Of a stretch of 14,723 nt of DNA, positions 6,401 to 13,075 are shown one piece after another (position 1 is the first letter of the stretch; every line of letters begins with the position of its first letter). The position numbers were made by a program, and so were the translations under genes. A model generated the notes under the pieces. That model searched no databases. It was not told the origin of the DNA and saw nothing but the letters and a program-made list of their open reading frames with translations. This stretch comes from Deltaproteobacteria bacterium (lineage in GTDB: Bacteria > Desulfobacterota > Binatia > DP-6): positions 1 through 14,723 of the forward strand of contig VBLA01000120.1 in assembly GCA_005879245.1 (NCBI GenBank), in the 5' to 3' direction.

Positions 6401-8035
6401 CTAATACTCGTCATCCATCTCATCACCGCCCGCGGCGGCCCCCCCGGAGGCCTTCTTTTTCTCCGGTTTCTCGGCGATGGCCCCTTCCGTGGTGAGGAGC
6501 AGACTCGCAACGCTGGCGGCGTTCTGGAGCGCCGAGCGCACCACCTTCGCCGGATCGATCACCCCTGCCCGGAAGAGCGGCTCGTACGTCTCGCTCACGG
6601 CGTTGAAGCCGAAGTCGTCACTGCCCTCGCGGACACGCGCGAGCACGACCGACGGATCGTGGCCGGCGTTGGCGGCGATCTGGCGGAGCGGTTCCTCCAT
6701 CGCTTGGCGGACGATCGCCACGCCCTGCGCGCGTTCCCCGTCGAGCCGGAGGGCGTCGAGCGCCGCCTGGGCACGCAGCAGGGCGACACCACCCCCCGCT
6801 ACGATTCCCTCCTCCACCGCGGCCCGCGTGGCGTGCATGGCGTCCTCGACGCGCGCCTTCTTCTCCTTCATCGCCACCTCGGTGGCGGCACCCACCTTGA
6901 TCACCGCGACGCCGCCCGCGAGCTTGGCGAGCCGTTCCTGGAGCTTCTCGCGGTCGTAGTCGGACGTGGTCTCCTCGATCTGGTGCTTGATCTGCTTGAT
7001 GCGACCCTGGATGTCCGCCTTCTTCCCTGCGCCGCCGACGATTGTGGTGTTGTCCTTGTCCATGACGACGCGGCTCGCACGGCCGAGATCAGCGAGCGCG
7101 ATGTTCTCGAGCTTGGCACCGATCTCCTCAGCGATCAGACGACCGCCGGCGAGAATCGCCATGTCCTCGAGCATCGCCTTGCGCCGGTCGCCGAAGCCCG
7201 GCGCCTTGGCCGCCGCGCAGCGCAAGGTGCCGCGGAGCTTGTTGACGACGAGCGCGGCGAGCGCCTCGCCTTCGACCTCCTCCGCGATCACGACGAGCGG
7301 CTTGCCGCTCTGTGCCACGCGCTCGAGGAGGGGAAGGAAGTCGCGCAGATTCGAGATCTTCTTCTCGAAGAAGAGGAGCAGGGGAGAGTCGAGCTCGACG
7401 GTCATCTTCTCGGGATTCGTGATGAAGTAGGGCGACAGGTAGCCGCGGTCGAAGCGCATACCCTCGACGATCTCGAGGGTCGTCTCGAGACCCTTCCCCT
7501 CCTCCACCGTGATGACGCCGTCTGACCCCACCTTGTCCATCGCCTGGGCGAGGAACTCGCCGATCGTGTCGTCACCGTTCGCCGAGACGGTTCCCACCTG
7601 CGCGATCCGTTCGCGCTCCTTGACCGGTGTCGCCTGCCCCTTGATCGCGGTGACCACCTGCTCGACGGCCGCATCGACCCCGCGCTTGAGCTCCATCGCG
7701 TCGAAGCCAGCGGCGAGCAGCCGGAGCCCCTCCCGGAAAATCGCCCGCGCGAGAATGGTTGCGGTGGTGGTGCCGTCGCCAGCCGCGTCGGCCGTCTTCT
7801 GCGCGACTTCGCGGATCATTCTCGCACCGATGTTCTGGAACTTGTCCTCGAGCTCGATCTCCTTCACGACCGCGGCGCCGTCTTTGGTGACGGTCGGGGC
7901 GCCCCAGCTCTTCTGGAGCATCACGTTGCGACCCCGCGGCCCGAGCGTCACACGGGCAACATCGGCGAGCAGGTTGACGCCTGCGATGATGCCCTCGCGC
8001 GCGCGGGCGTGTAGCAGCACCTGTTTCGCCGGCAT
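6401..8035 (-). CDS. groEL: Chaperonin GroEL (60 kDa), without adjacent groES
   Basis: A 544-residue group I chaperonin forming the ATP-driven double-ring folding chamber of the cytoplasm. Key sites align with standard numbering: LGPRGRN (31-37), D52 in TKDG, and D87 in GDGTTT for Mg-ATP. The aspartate in [16 protein letters not shown] is needed for hydrolysis. It has unusual traits. Trp replaces the usual Phe in KSWGAPT (42-48), and the N-terminus ([12 protein letters not shown]) is divergent. The tail is acidic (GGDEMDDEY) instead of having Gly-Gly-Met repeats. Most groEL genes follow groES. Here the upstream region leads directly to divergent carD, so this may be a second, specialised paralogue or a split operon. 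The start ATG at 8035 has a GAGGGA ribosome site nearby and a promoter at 8071-8099. No CIRCE (HrcA) operator is present. Confidence 0.96.
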   Translation of the reverse strand: MPAKQVLLHARAREGIIAGVNLLADVARVTLGPRGRNVMLQKSWGAPTVTKDGAAVVKEIELEDKFQNIGARMIREVAQKTADAAGDGTTTATILARAIFREGLRLLAAGFDAMELKRGVDAAVEQVVTAIKGQATPVKERERIAQVGTVSANGDDTIGEFLAQAMDKVGSDGVITVEEGKGLETTLEIVEGMRFDRGYLSPYFITNPEKMTVELDSPLLLFFEKKISNLRDFLPLLERVAQSGKPLVVIAEEVEGEALAALVVNKLRGTLRCAAAKAPGFGDRRKAMLEDMAILAGGRLIAEEIGAKLENIALADLGRASRVVMDKDNTTIVGGAGKKADIQGRIKQIKHQIEETTSDYDREKLQERLAKLAGGVAVIKVGAATEVAMKEKKARVEDAMHATRAAVEEGIVAGGGVALLRAQAALDALRLDGERAQGVAIVRQAMEEPLRQIAANAGHDPSVVLARVREGSDDFGFNAVSETYEPLFRAGVIDPAKVVRSALQNAASVASLLLTTEGAIAEKPEKKKASGGAAAGGDEMDDEY

Positions 8036-8070
8036 CGCGTCTCCCTCACGTCAGCTGGACGGAATTGCCT

Positions 8071-8099
8071 TGTATAGGCGGGTCAACGGTGCCTGCCAA
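8071..8099 (-). promoter_or_regulatory. Sigma70-type promoter for groEL
   Basis: On the - strand, TTGGCA (8094-8099, 5 of 6 to consensus) is followed after exactly 17 bases by TATACA (8071-8076, 4 of 6). Transcription would start near 8064, about 30 bases before the groEL ATG. It resembles a housekeeping promoter more than a sigma32 one. Confidence 0.6.
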
Positions 8100-8139
8100 G
8101 GATGGGCAACGCTCGGCGTGCGGACTCGCGGGATTTCGC

Positions 8140-8154
8140 GTGCATTTCATGCAC
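8140..8154. repeat. Perfect inverted repeat between the groEL and carD promoters
   Basis: GTGCAT and ATGCAC flank TTC, a 6-3-6 perfect palindrome. It lies between the two divergent promoters, about 40 bases upstream of the groEL -35 and 68 bases upstream of the carD -35. A transcription-factor site is possible, but it does not match CIRCE. Confidence 0.4.
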
Positions 8155-8184
8155 TTGGGGACCTGGGATGGAAATCACTTATGG

Positions 8185-8224
8185 CTTAACATTGCATGTA
8201 CTAAGCGGAAAAGACTTAACATTG
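8185..8224 (+). promoter_or_regulatory. Duplicated 10-mer CTTAACATTG upstream of carD
   Basis: CTTAACATTG occurs at 8185-8194 and again at 8215-8224, exactly 30 bases apart, about three DNA turns, so both would face the same side of the helix. The second copy runs into the carD -35 hexamer. The stretch is AT-rich against a GC-rich background, as expected for a regulatory region or UP-like element. The binding protein is unknown. Confidence 0.45.
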
Positions 8225-8251
8225 ACGTAGGGCCTTCGAAGCCTCTACAAT
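8222..8251 (+). promoter_or_regulatory. Sigma70-type promoter for carD
   Basis: TTGACG (8222-8227, 5 of 6) and TACAAT (8246-8251, 5 of 6) are 18 bases apart. Transcription would begin near 8258, leaving a leader of about 30 bases that contains the GGAGG ribosome site. It is one of the best promoter matches in the window. Confidence 0.7.
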
Positions 8252-8288
8252 GCGTCCCTGAGCGCGCGAGCGCCGGAGGCACCTTTTA

Positions 8289-8777
8289 GTGGGAGCGTTC
8301 AAAGTTGGTGAGAAAGTGGTTTACCCGGCGCACGGAGTTGGCGTCATCGAGGGGGTACAGACCAAGGTCATCTCCGGAAGCGAGCGAAAGTTCTACATGC
8401 TTCGCATCATCGACAGCGATATGACGATCATGATCCCGACCGAGAACGTGCAATCGGTCGGGCTCCGCCGCATCATCGGCAAGGACATGGTCGCGAAGGT
8501 GTACCGGATCCTGCGTGACAAGAAGGTGGAGATCGATCAGCAGACCTGGAACCGGCGGTATCGCGAGTACACCGAGAAGATCAAGACCGGGAGCGTGCTG
8601 GAGATCGCGAAGGTCCTGCGCGACCTCTTCGTCCTCAAAGGCGACAAGGAGCTCTCCTTCGGCGAGCGAAAGATGCTCGATACAGCGCGAAACCTCCTCG
8701 TAAAGGAGCTCGCCATCGCGAAGTCACACACCGAAGAGAAGATCATGGAGGAGCTCCGAGGCATCTTCGCCAACTAA
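8289..8777 (+). CDS. CarD-family RNA polymerase-binding transcription regulator
   Basis: A 162-residue protein of the CarD/CdnL type. The N-terminal Tudor-like RNA polymerase-interaction domain is about residues 1-65, with KVGEKVVYPAHGVGVIEGV near the start. A basic helical C-terminal domain follows, including VLRDLFVLKGDKELSFGERKML, which in the family contacts the upstream edge of the promoter bubble. Such proteins stabilise open promoter complexes, notably at rRNA promoters, and are often required for growth. There is no HMGA-like AT-hook tail, so it resembles CdnL more than the larger myxobacterial CarD. The start is GTG at 8289 after GGAGG at 8275-8279; the first in-frame ATG lies inside the domain. 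It is transcribed divergently from groEL from a strong promoter and closed by the hairpin at 8809-8847. Confidence 0.92.
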   Translation: MGAFKVGEKVVYPAHGVGVIEGVQTKVISGSERKFYMLRIIDSDMTIMIPTENVQSVGLRRIIGKDMVAKVYRILRDKKVEIDQQTWNRRYREYTEKIKTGSVLEIAKVLRDLFVLKGDKELSFGERKMLDTARNLLVKELAIAKSHTEEKIMEELRGIFAN

Positions 8778-8798
8778 CATTTGGTCCGTCCCGCGTGC

Positions 8799-9656
8799 CT
8801 AGCGGATGCGAGGGGCCGGGGGTATCCCCCCCGGCCCCTCGTGTTTTCGGGGCCCGAGTGTTTCGTTGAGGCTACCGCTCCGGAAGCCTTGGAGGTCGAG
8901 GGCCACGTATGCGAACCCGAGCCGCTGGAACTCGTGAATGACCGCCTCACGGGTGGCGGGTTCGAGGAACCGGCCCATCGCTGCCAGCGGTACCTCGAGG
9001 CGCGCGACCTCGCCATGGTACCGGACGCGCAATTCGCGGAAACCGTGTGCGTGCAGGAAACGTTCCGCCGCCGCCACGCGGGCGAGGCGCTCGGCAGTGA
9101 TGCGGGTGCCGTAGGGGAAGCGCGACGAGAGGCACGGGCTGGCCGGACGGTCCCACGTGGGGAGGGCGAGTGCCCGACTGGCGGCGCGAATGTCGGCCTT
9201 CGAAAGTCCGGCCTCGACGAGCGGATGCCGCACGCCCTGCTCGGCCGCGGCCTGCAGGCCCGGGCGGTGATCGGCGAGGTCATCCACGTTCGCGCCGTCG
9301 AGCACGGCCGCGAGGCCGCGGCGCGCCGCCTCGCGGAGACAGATCACGAAGAGGCTGTCCTTGCAGAGATAGCAACGATTGGGCGCGTTCTCGGCGTAGC
9401 CTGGAACGTCGAGCTCGTTGGCCTCGACCAGGAGGTGCTGGACGCCGAGGGCAGCCGCCAGCTGTCGGGCGTCGTCGATGTCTTCCTCGGGCGTGGTGGG
9501 GGAGCTGGTCGTGAGCGCCAGGCAGCGCTCGCCGAGCACGTCGTGGGCGACGCGGAGGAGGAAGCTCGAGTCGACGCCCCCGGAGAAGGCGACCAGTACC
9601 GACGGCAGCTCGCCGAGCAGTGCGCGGAGCCGGTCGACCTTGGCGTCGAGCTCCAT
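8799..9656 (-). CDS. larE: LarE-type ATP-dependent sacrificial sulfur transferase
   Basis: A 285-residue PP-loop enzyme. In the lactate racemase cofactor pathway, LarE adenylates the carboxylates of a pyridinium biscarboxylate nucleotide and donates sulfur for the nickel-pincer cofactor. The PP-loop is FSGGVDSS at residues 24-31. Three cysteines are conserved: C95 and C98 in NRCYLCK, and C175 in SPCLSSRFPYG. Enzymes with this trio can hold a [4Fe-4S] cluster that carries an extra sulfide, whereas single-cysteine LarE sacrifices its own cysteine sulfur. The ATG at 9656 overlaps the cysK stop (TGATG), giving strong coupling. The family normally ends near SGSLNE (260-265). The last 20 residues here are coded through the carD terminator stem. 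larB and larC are not in the window, so another sulfur acceptor cannot be excluded. Confidence 0.88.
   Translation of the reverse strand: MELDAKVDRLRALLGELPSVLVAFSGGVDSSFLLRVAHDVLGERCLALTTSSPTTPEEDIDDARQLAAALGVQHLLVEANELDVPGYAENAPNRCYLCKDSLFVICLREAARRGLAAVLDGANVDDLADHRPGLQAAAEQGVRHPLVEAGLSKADIRAASRALALPTWDRPASPCLSSRFPYGTRITAERLARVAAAERFLHAHGFRELRVRYHGEVARLEVPLAAMGRFLEPATREAVIHEFQRLGFAYVALDLQGFRSGSLNETLGPRKHEGPGGIPPAPRIR
8809..8847 (+). terminator. Strong factor-independent terminator of carD, inside the larE end
   Basis: A 14-bp perfect GC stem (8809-8822 with 8828-8841) closes a 5-base loop and is followed by TGTTTT. It starts about 30 bases after the carD stop. On the - strand the same bases code the last residues of larE and no T-tract follows, so it should terminate mainly + strand transcription. 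Confidence 0.85.
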
Positions 9657-10600
9657 CACACCGATTCCGTCTGGAAGAGGTCGGTCGTGAGGTAGCGTTC
9701 GCCCGTGTCGGGGAAGACCACGCAAACGACCGCACCCCGCCCGAAGCGGCGCGCCACGCCGATCGCTGCCGCACACGCGGCCCCCGACGAGATGCCGACC
9801 AGCAACCCCTCGTAGCGGGCGAGCGCACGCGTCAGCACCGTGGCCTCTTCATCGGGAACCGTGATCACCTCGTCGTAGATCGTCGTGTCGAGGATCTCCG
9901 GCACGAATCCTGCGCCAATCCCCTGGAGCTTGTGGTAGCCCGGCTCACCGCCCGAGAGGACGGGCGAGGCCGCCGGCTCGACCGCATAGATGCGGACGCT
10001 GGGGTGCTCGGCACGGAGCACGCTGCCTACCCCGGTAATCGTACCGCCCGTGCCCACCCCGGCGACGAAGGCGTCAATCTGGGGGAGCTGGGCGATGAGC
10101 TCGCGCGCCGTCGTCTGCCGGTGAATCTCCGGGTTCGCGGGGTTCGTGAACTGTTGCGGCATGTACCAGTCGGGATTCTCGGCAAGCAGCTCTTCCGCCC
10201 GCCGGATGGCGCCGTGCATGCCCTTGGTGTCGGGGCTGAGGACGAGGCGGGCACCGTACGCCTGGAGGAGGGCGCGACGCTCCTCGCTCATCGTGTCGGG
10301 CATCGTCAGCACGAGACGGTATCCCTTGACGGCCGCCACGAGCGCCAGCCCGATTCCCGTGTTGCCGCTCGTCGGCTCGATGATCGTGCCGCCCGGTTGG
10401 AGGGCGCCCTCGCGCTCCGCGGCTTCTACCATCGCGCGGCAGATGCGGTCCTTGACACTGCCGCCCGGATTGAGGTTCTCGAGTTTCGCCCACACTTCGG
10501 CACCGACACCCTCGAGCTGTGGCATGCGAGAGAGGCGAACGACGGGCGTCGAGCCGATCAGATCGAGCGGCGTGCGCGCGACTTGCGAGGCGAACGGCAT
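9656..10600 (-). CDS. cysK: Cysteine synthase (O-acetylserine sulfhydrylase)
   Basis: About 314 residues from the ATG at 10600. It is a fold-type II PLP enzyme that makes cysteine from O-acetylserine and sulfide. The PLP lysine is K50 in NPGGSVKDR. The substrate-binding TSGNT is at 77-81, the phosphate-binding GTGGT at 183-187, GISSGA at 269-274, and the C-terminal PDTGERYLTT at 297-306. An in-frame ATG at 10630 would lengthen the protein by 10 residues, but it coincides with the -10 element of the only good promoter (10629-10658). Position 10600 is therefore preferred, though no clear Shine-Dalgarno precedes it. The stop overlaps larE as TGATG. Pairing a cysteine maker with a sulfur transferase makes functional sense, because cysteine is the usual sulfur source. 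CysK and CysM are not always separable by motif; CysK is favoured. Confidence 0.92.
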   Translation of the reverse strand: MPFASQVARTPLDLIGSTPVVRLSRMPQLEGVGAEVWAKLENLNPGGSVKDRICRAMVEAAEREGALQPGGTIIEPTSGNTGIGLALVAAVKGYRLVLTMPDTMSEERRALLQAYGARLVLSPDTKGMHGAIRRAEELLAENPDWYMPQQFTNPANPEIHRQTTARELIAQLPQIDAFVAGVGTGGTITGVGSVLRAEHPSVRIYAVEPAASPVLSGGEPGYHKLQGIGAGFVPEILDTTIYDEVITVPDEEATVLTRALARYEGLLVGISSGAACAAAIGVARRFGRGAVVCVVFPDTGERYLTTDLFQTESV

Positions 10601-10628
10601 GGTCGCGTTGCGGGAAAACGAGAGAAGC

Positions 10629-10658
10629 ATGATATAGGCGCCGTGCGCGACGAGTCAA
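10629..10658 (-). promoter_or_regulatory. Probable promoter of cysK-larE, overlapping the divergent gene start
   Basis: On the - strand TTGACT (10653-10658, 5 of 6) is followed after 18 bases by TATCAT (10629-10634, 5 of 6). The -35 lies within the first codons of the divergent glycosyltransferase gene (GTG 10643), so the two genes compete for or share this short DNA. It supports the cysK start at 10600. Confidence 0.5.
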
Positions 10659-11596
10659 TTGAACGCATCGTCGTCGTCTTCCCCGGAGCGCTCGGCGATT
10701 TCTTGCTCGCGCTCCCGGCGCTGCGCACGCTTCGCAAACGGCATGCGACCGGCCACCTCGTGCTGGTGGTGAACGACCCGCTGCGGTCGCTGGCCGCGCG
10801 CGCGGAGGTGGCCGACGCGACGGCGAGTCTCTCCGCAGCCGATACGGCCGGCCTCTTCGGCGCGGACCGGCTTCCGGCCTGGCTCGAAGGGCGACCCGCC
10901 GTCTACAGCTGGCTCGGGGCGGGCACGGGCGAGGTCCGCGCGCGAGTCAGTGCCGCGGCACGGGGCGCGTGCTTCTTCCGCGTGGAACGGGGCGATGGGA
11001 CGATGCACGCCGCCGCTGCGTACGCGCGTGCCCTGGGCGCTCCCACGGGTGCGGGGGCGCTGGCCGCCGCCTGCCGTCTCACGCTGGCACCATCGACGCG
11101 CGCCCAGACGTTCATGGCCGACTTGAAGCCGCCCGTGCTCGTGATCCATCCCGGGGCCGGTAGTCGCGCCAAGCGCTGGGACGCTGCCGGTTTCGTGCAG
11201 GTGGGCGAGTGGTGGCGTGAGAGGGGGGGAGGGGTGCTGGAGGTCGCGGGCCCGGCGGAAGCGGAGGACCCCCCGCTGCTCGGTTCGCCGATCGTGCGCG
11301 ACTGGCCGCTCGCAGATCTCGCGACGGTGCTCGGGCGTGCCGCACTGTACCTCGGCAACGACAGCGGCGTCAGTCACCTCGCCGCGGCCGCGGGGGCGGC
11401 TGGCGTCGTCCTCTTCGGGCCGACGGATCCCCGCCGCTGGGGCCCCCTGGGAGCGCGCTTGGTCGCCCTGCGCGCCCGAACCACCGCTCCCGACGGCATC
11501 CCGCTCGCGTCGCTTCCTGCCGCGCGCGTGATCGCCGCCTGTCAGCGGAGGTTCGCCTTGACAAGGGGGGACCTCGATACTAGCGTCGGCGCATAA
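10643..11596 (+). CDS. Glycosyltransferase family 9 (heptosyltransferase-type) protein
   Basis: About 317 residues with the ADP-heptose:LPS heptosyltransferase fold. The N-terminal FPGALGDFLLALPALRTL (13-30) is the acceptor-side loop with the family G-x-L/I-G-D motif. The nucleotide-sugar side has VIHPGAGSRAKRWD (167-180) and GNDSGVSHLAAA (238-249), followed by VLFGPTDPRRWGP (256-268). GT9 enzymes work at the inner face of the cytoplasmic membrane on lipopolysaccharide core. The exact sugar is unknown, and no other LPS gene is nearby. The start GTG at 10643 opens directly into the first strand. The longer open frame upstream is antisense to cysK. It has almost no leader and no obvious ribosome site. 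It stands alone between divergent cysK and htpX and need not be part of a larger LPS operon. Confidence 0.85.
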   Translation: MRDESIERIVVVFPGALGDFLLALPALRTLRKRHATGHLVLVVNDPLRSLAARAEVADATASLSAADTAGLFGADRLPAWLEGRPAVYSWLGAGTGEVRARVSAAARGACFFRVERGDGTMHAAAAYARALGAPTGAGALAAACRLTLAPSTRAQTFMADLKPPVLVIHPGAGSRAKRWDAAGFVQVGEWWRERGGGVLEVAGPAEAEDPPLLGSPIVRDWPLADLATVLGRAALYLGNDSGVSHLAAAAGAAGVVLFGPTDPRRWGPLGARLVALRARTTAPDGIPLASLPAARVIAACQRRFALTRGDLDTSVGA

Positions 11597-11718
11597 AACC
11601 TCAATTTTCCCGCAAGCGTCGCTCAAGGCAACCGAACCGAGCCGAGCAGCAGATCAAATAGATCGGCCCGCCGTGCGTCCAAGTGCTGTGGCCTGCGTAG
11701 CTCCGGAGGCTTGATGTC

Positions 11719-12567
11719 ATGTCGAACACCCTCAGAACGACGCTCCTGCTCGGCCTCCTGACCGGCCTGCTCTTGTGGGTCGGCCAGGCGCTGGGCGGAG
11801 CGCAGGGTCTCGTCGTCGCGCTCGTCTTCGCGGCCGTGATGAACCTCGGGAGCTACTGGTTCTCGGACCGGATCGTGCTGCGCATGTACGGCGCTCAGGA
11901 GCTGCAGCCGGAGCAAGCGCCCGAGCTCTACGGCATTGTGAGAGAGCTCGCCGCCGGAGCTCACATGCCGATGCCGCGCGTCTACCTGATCCCGAGTGAT
12001 TCGCCGAACGCCTTCGCCACCGGACGGAGTCCCGATCATGCCGCGGTCGCGGTTACCGCGGGAATCATGCGCCTGCTCACCCCGGACGAGCTGCGAGGCG
12101 TCCTGGCCCACGAGCTCTCACACGTCCACAACCGCGACACGCTCATCAGCGCGGTGGCCGCTACGCTGGCGGGTGTCGTGCTCATGGTCGCGCGAATGGC
12201 GCAGTTCGCGGCGCTCTTCGGCGGCGTGCGCCGCGACGAGCGGGAGGAAGGCGGCGGGGCACTCGAGCTCCTCCTCCTCGTCATCGTGGCGCCGCTGGCG
12301 GCGATGCTGATCCAGCTCGCCATTTCCCGCTCCCGGGAGTACCAGGCCGACGCGAGCGGAGCGCACCTGTCGCACAGCCCCGGTGCGCTCGCCTCCGCCC
12401 TCGAGAAGATCGCCAGCGCGGCGGGGCGTGTTCCGCTCCCGGCGGGGCCCGCCACGGCGCATCTCTTCATCGTGAATCCGCTCAGCGGGCAGAGGCTCGC
12501 AAGTCTCTTCAGCACGCACCCTCCGATCGAGGAACGGATCCGGCGGTTGCGGGCCATGGCCTACTGA
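11719..12567 (+). CDS. htpX: Membrane zinc metalloprotease HtpX (M48 family)
   Basis: A 282-residue inner-membrane protease that degrades damaged membrane proteins. Two hydrophobic segments at the N-terminus (about 7-24 and 30-48) are followed by the catalytic domain. The zinc site is H131-E132-L-S-H135, with the third ligand E207 in [11 protein letters not shown]. Two further hydrophobic segments lie at about 143-168 and 183-202. [14 protein letters not shown] (264-277) is the usual M48B C-terminal motif. The ATG at 11719 has a CGGAGG at 11704-11709, which sets the start. The 122-base gap before it has no convincing promoter or terminator. It is followed by DUF1844 and Do protease genes on the same strand, consistent with an envelope protein-quality block. 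Confidence 0.94.
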   Translation: MSNTLRTTLLLGLLTGLLLWVGQALGGAQGLVVALVFAAVMNLGSYWFSDRIVLRMYGAQELQPEQAPELYGIVRELAAGAHMPMPRVYLIPSDSPNAFATGRSPDHAAVAVTAGIMRLLTPDELRGVLAHELSHVHNRDTLISAVAATLAGVVLMVARMAQFAALFGGVRRDEREEGGGALELLLLVIVAPLAAMLIQLAISRSREYQADASGAHLSHSPGALASALEKIASAAGRVPLPAGPATAHLFIVNPLSGQRLASLFSTHPPIEERIRRLRAMAY

Positions 12568-12643
12568 TCCTCTGCTGGCGCCAGGGCCGATGTTCAGCGC
12601 AGGCGGACCACGGGCCCGCCCATCCCTCTCAGCGGGGAATCTC

Positions 12644-13075
12644 ATGGACGAGAAGAAAGACGAAGGACGCGGCTTCCGGGTGACTGATCGTCGTCGCTTC
12701 TCGGAGAGCGGCGAGGCTCGGGGCGATACGCCGCCGCCCGAGCCGAGCCACGCAATGCCGGTCGCAGAGGAGCCGAGGGGAAGCGGGAGTCCGGCCCCTC
12801 ACGGCATCGACGAGCCGGTCACGTTCTCGACGTTCCTGCTCGGGTTGAGCACCCAGGTGCTGCTCCACCTCGGGGAGATCCCGAACCCCGTGACCGGGGC
12901 CGTCGAGCCGGACCTCGACGCTGCCAAGCAGGTCATCGACATCCTCGGCATGCTCCGCGAGAAGACGCGGAACAATCTCGAGCCCGGGGAGGAGTCTTTG
13001 CTCGACTCCGTTCTCTACGATCTTCGCATGCGCTACGTGGAGCTCGTGCGGCAGAAGCCGAAGGAGGGGACATGA
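12644..13075 (+). CDS. DUF1844 family protein
   Basis: A 143-residue soluble protein. The N-terminal 59 residues are charged and Pro-rich, and open with GFRVTDRRRF (10-19), a short motif seen in deltaproteobacterial members. The DUF1844 domain spans about 60-134: FSTFLLGLSTQVLLHLGEIPNP, then DAAKQVIDILGMLREKT, and SLLDSVLYDLRMRYVELV. The function of the family is unknown. The preferred start is ATG 12644. An in-frame ATG at 12590 would add 18 residues without family character. Its stop overlaps the Do protease start as ATGA, so the two are translationally coupled. This suggests a link to envelope proteostasis, though the protein has no signal peptide or membrane segment and would be cytoplasmic. 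Confidence 0.88.
   Translation: MDEKKDEGRGFRVTDRRRFSESGEARGDTPPPEPSHAMPVAEEPRGSGSPAPHGIDEPVTFSTFLLGLSTQVLLHLGEIPNPVTGAVEPDLDAAKQVIDILGMLREKTRNNLEPGEESLLDSVLYDLRMRYVELVRQKPKEGT

Noticed and set aside
6059..7525. 488-codon open frame on the + strand
   Set aside because: It lies opposite groEL and the lipoprotein gene, has no ribosome site and shows only low-complexity residues.
8036..8288. CIRCE (HrcA) operator upstream of groEL
   Set aside because: No TTAGCACTC-N9-GAGTGCTAA pattern, even degenerate, is present on either strand.
8065..8289. 74-codon + strand frame before carD
   Set aside because: It covers the two divergent promoters, has no ribosome site or family features, and ends at the carD start. 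It is regulatory DNA.
11558..11586. Exact TTGACA as a possible htpX promoter
   Set aside because: The -35 is perfect, but the hexamer 17 bases on (TAGCGT) matches only 3 of 6. It lies inside the GT9 coding end, so it is too weak to call.
10655..11626. 323-codon open frame on the - strand
   Set aside because: It is antisense to the GT9 gene, with no recognisable motif and a composition typical of shadow frames.
12574..12583. Palindrome CTGGCGCCAG between htpX and DUF1844
   Set aside because: It is a short GC palindrome expected by chance in this composition, with no T-tract or loop, so it is not a terminator.
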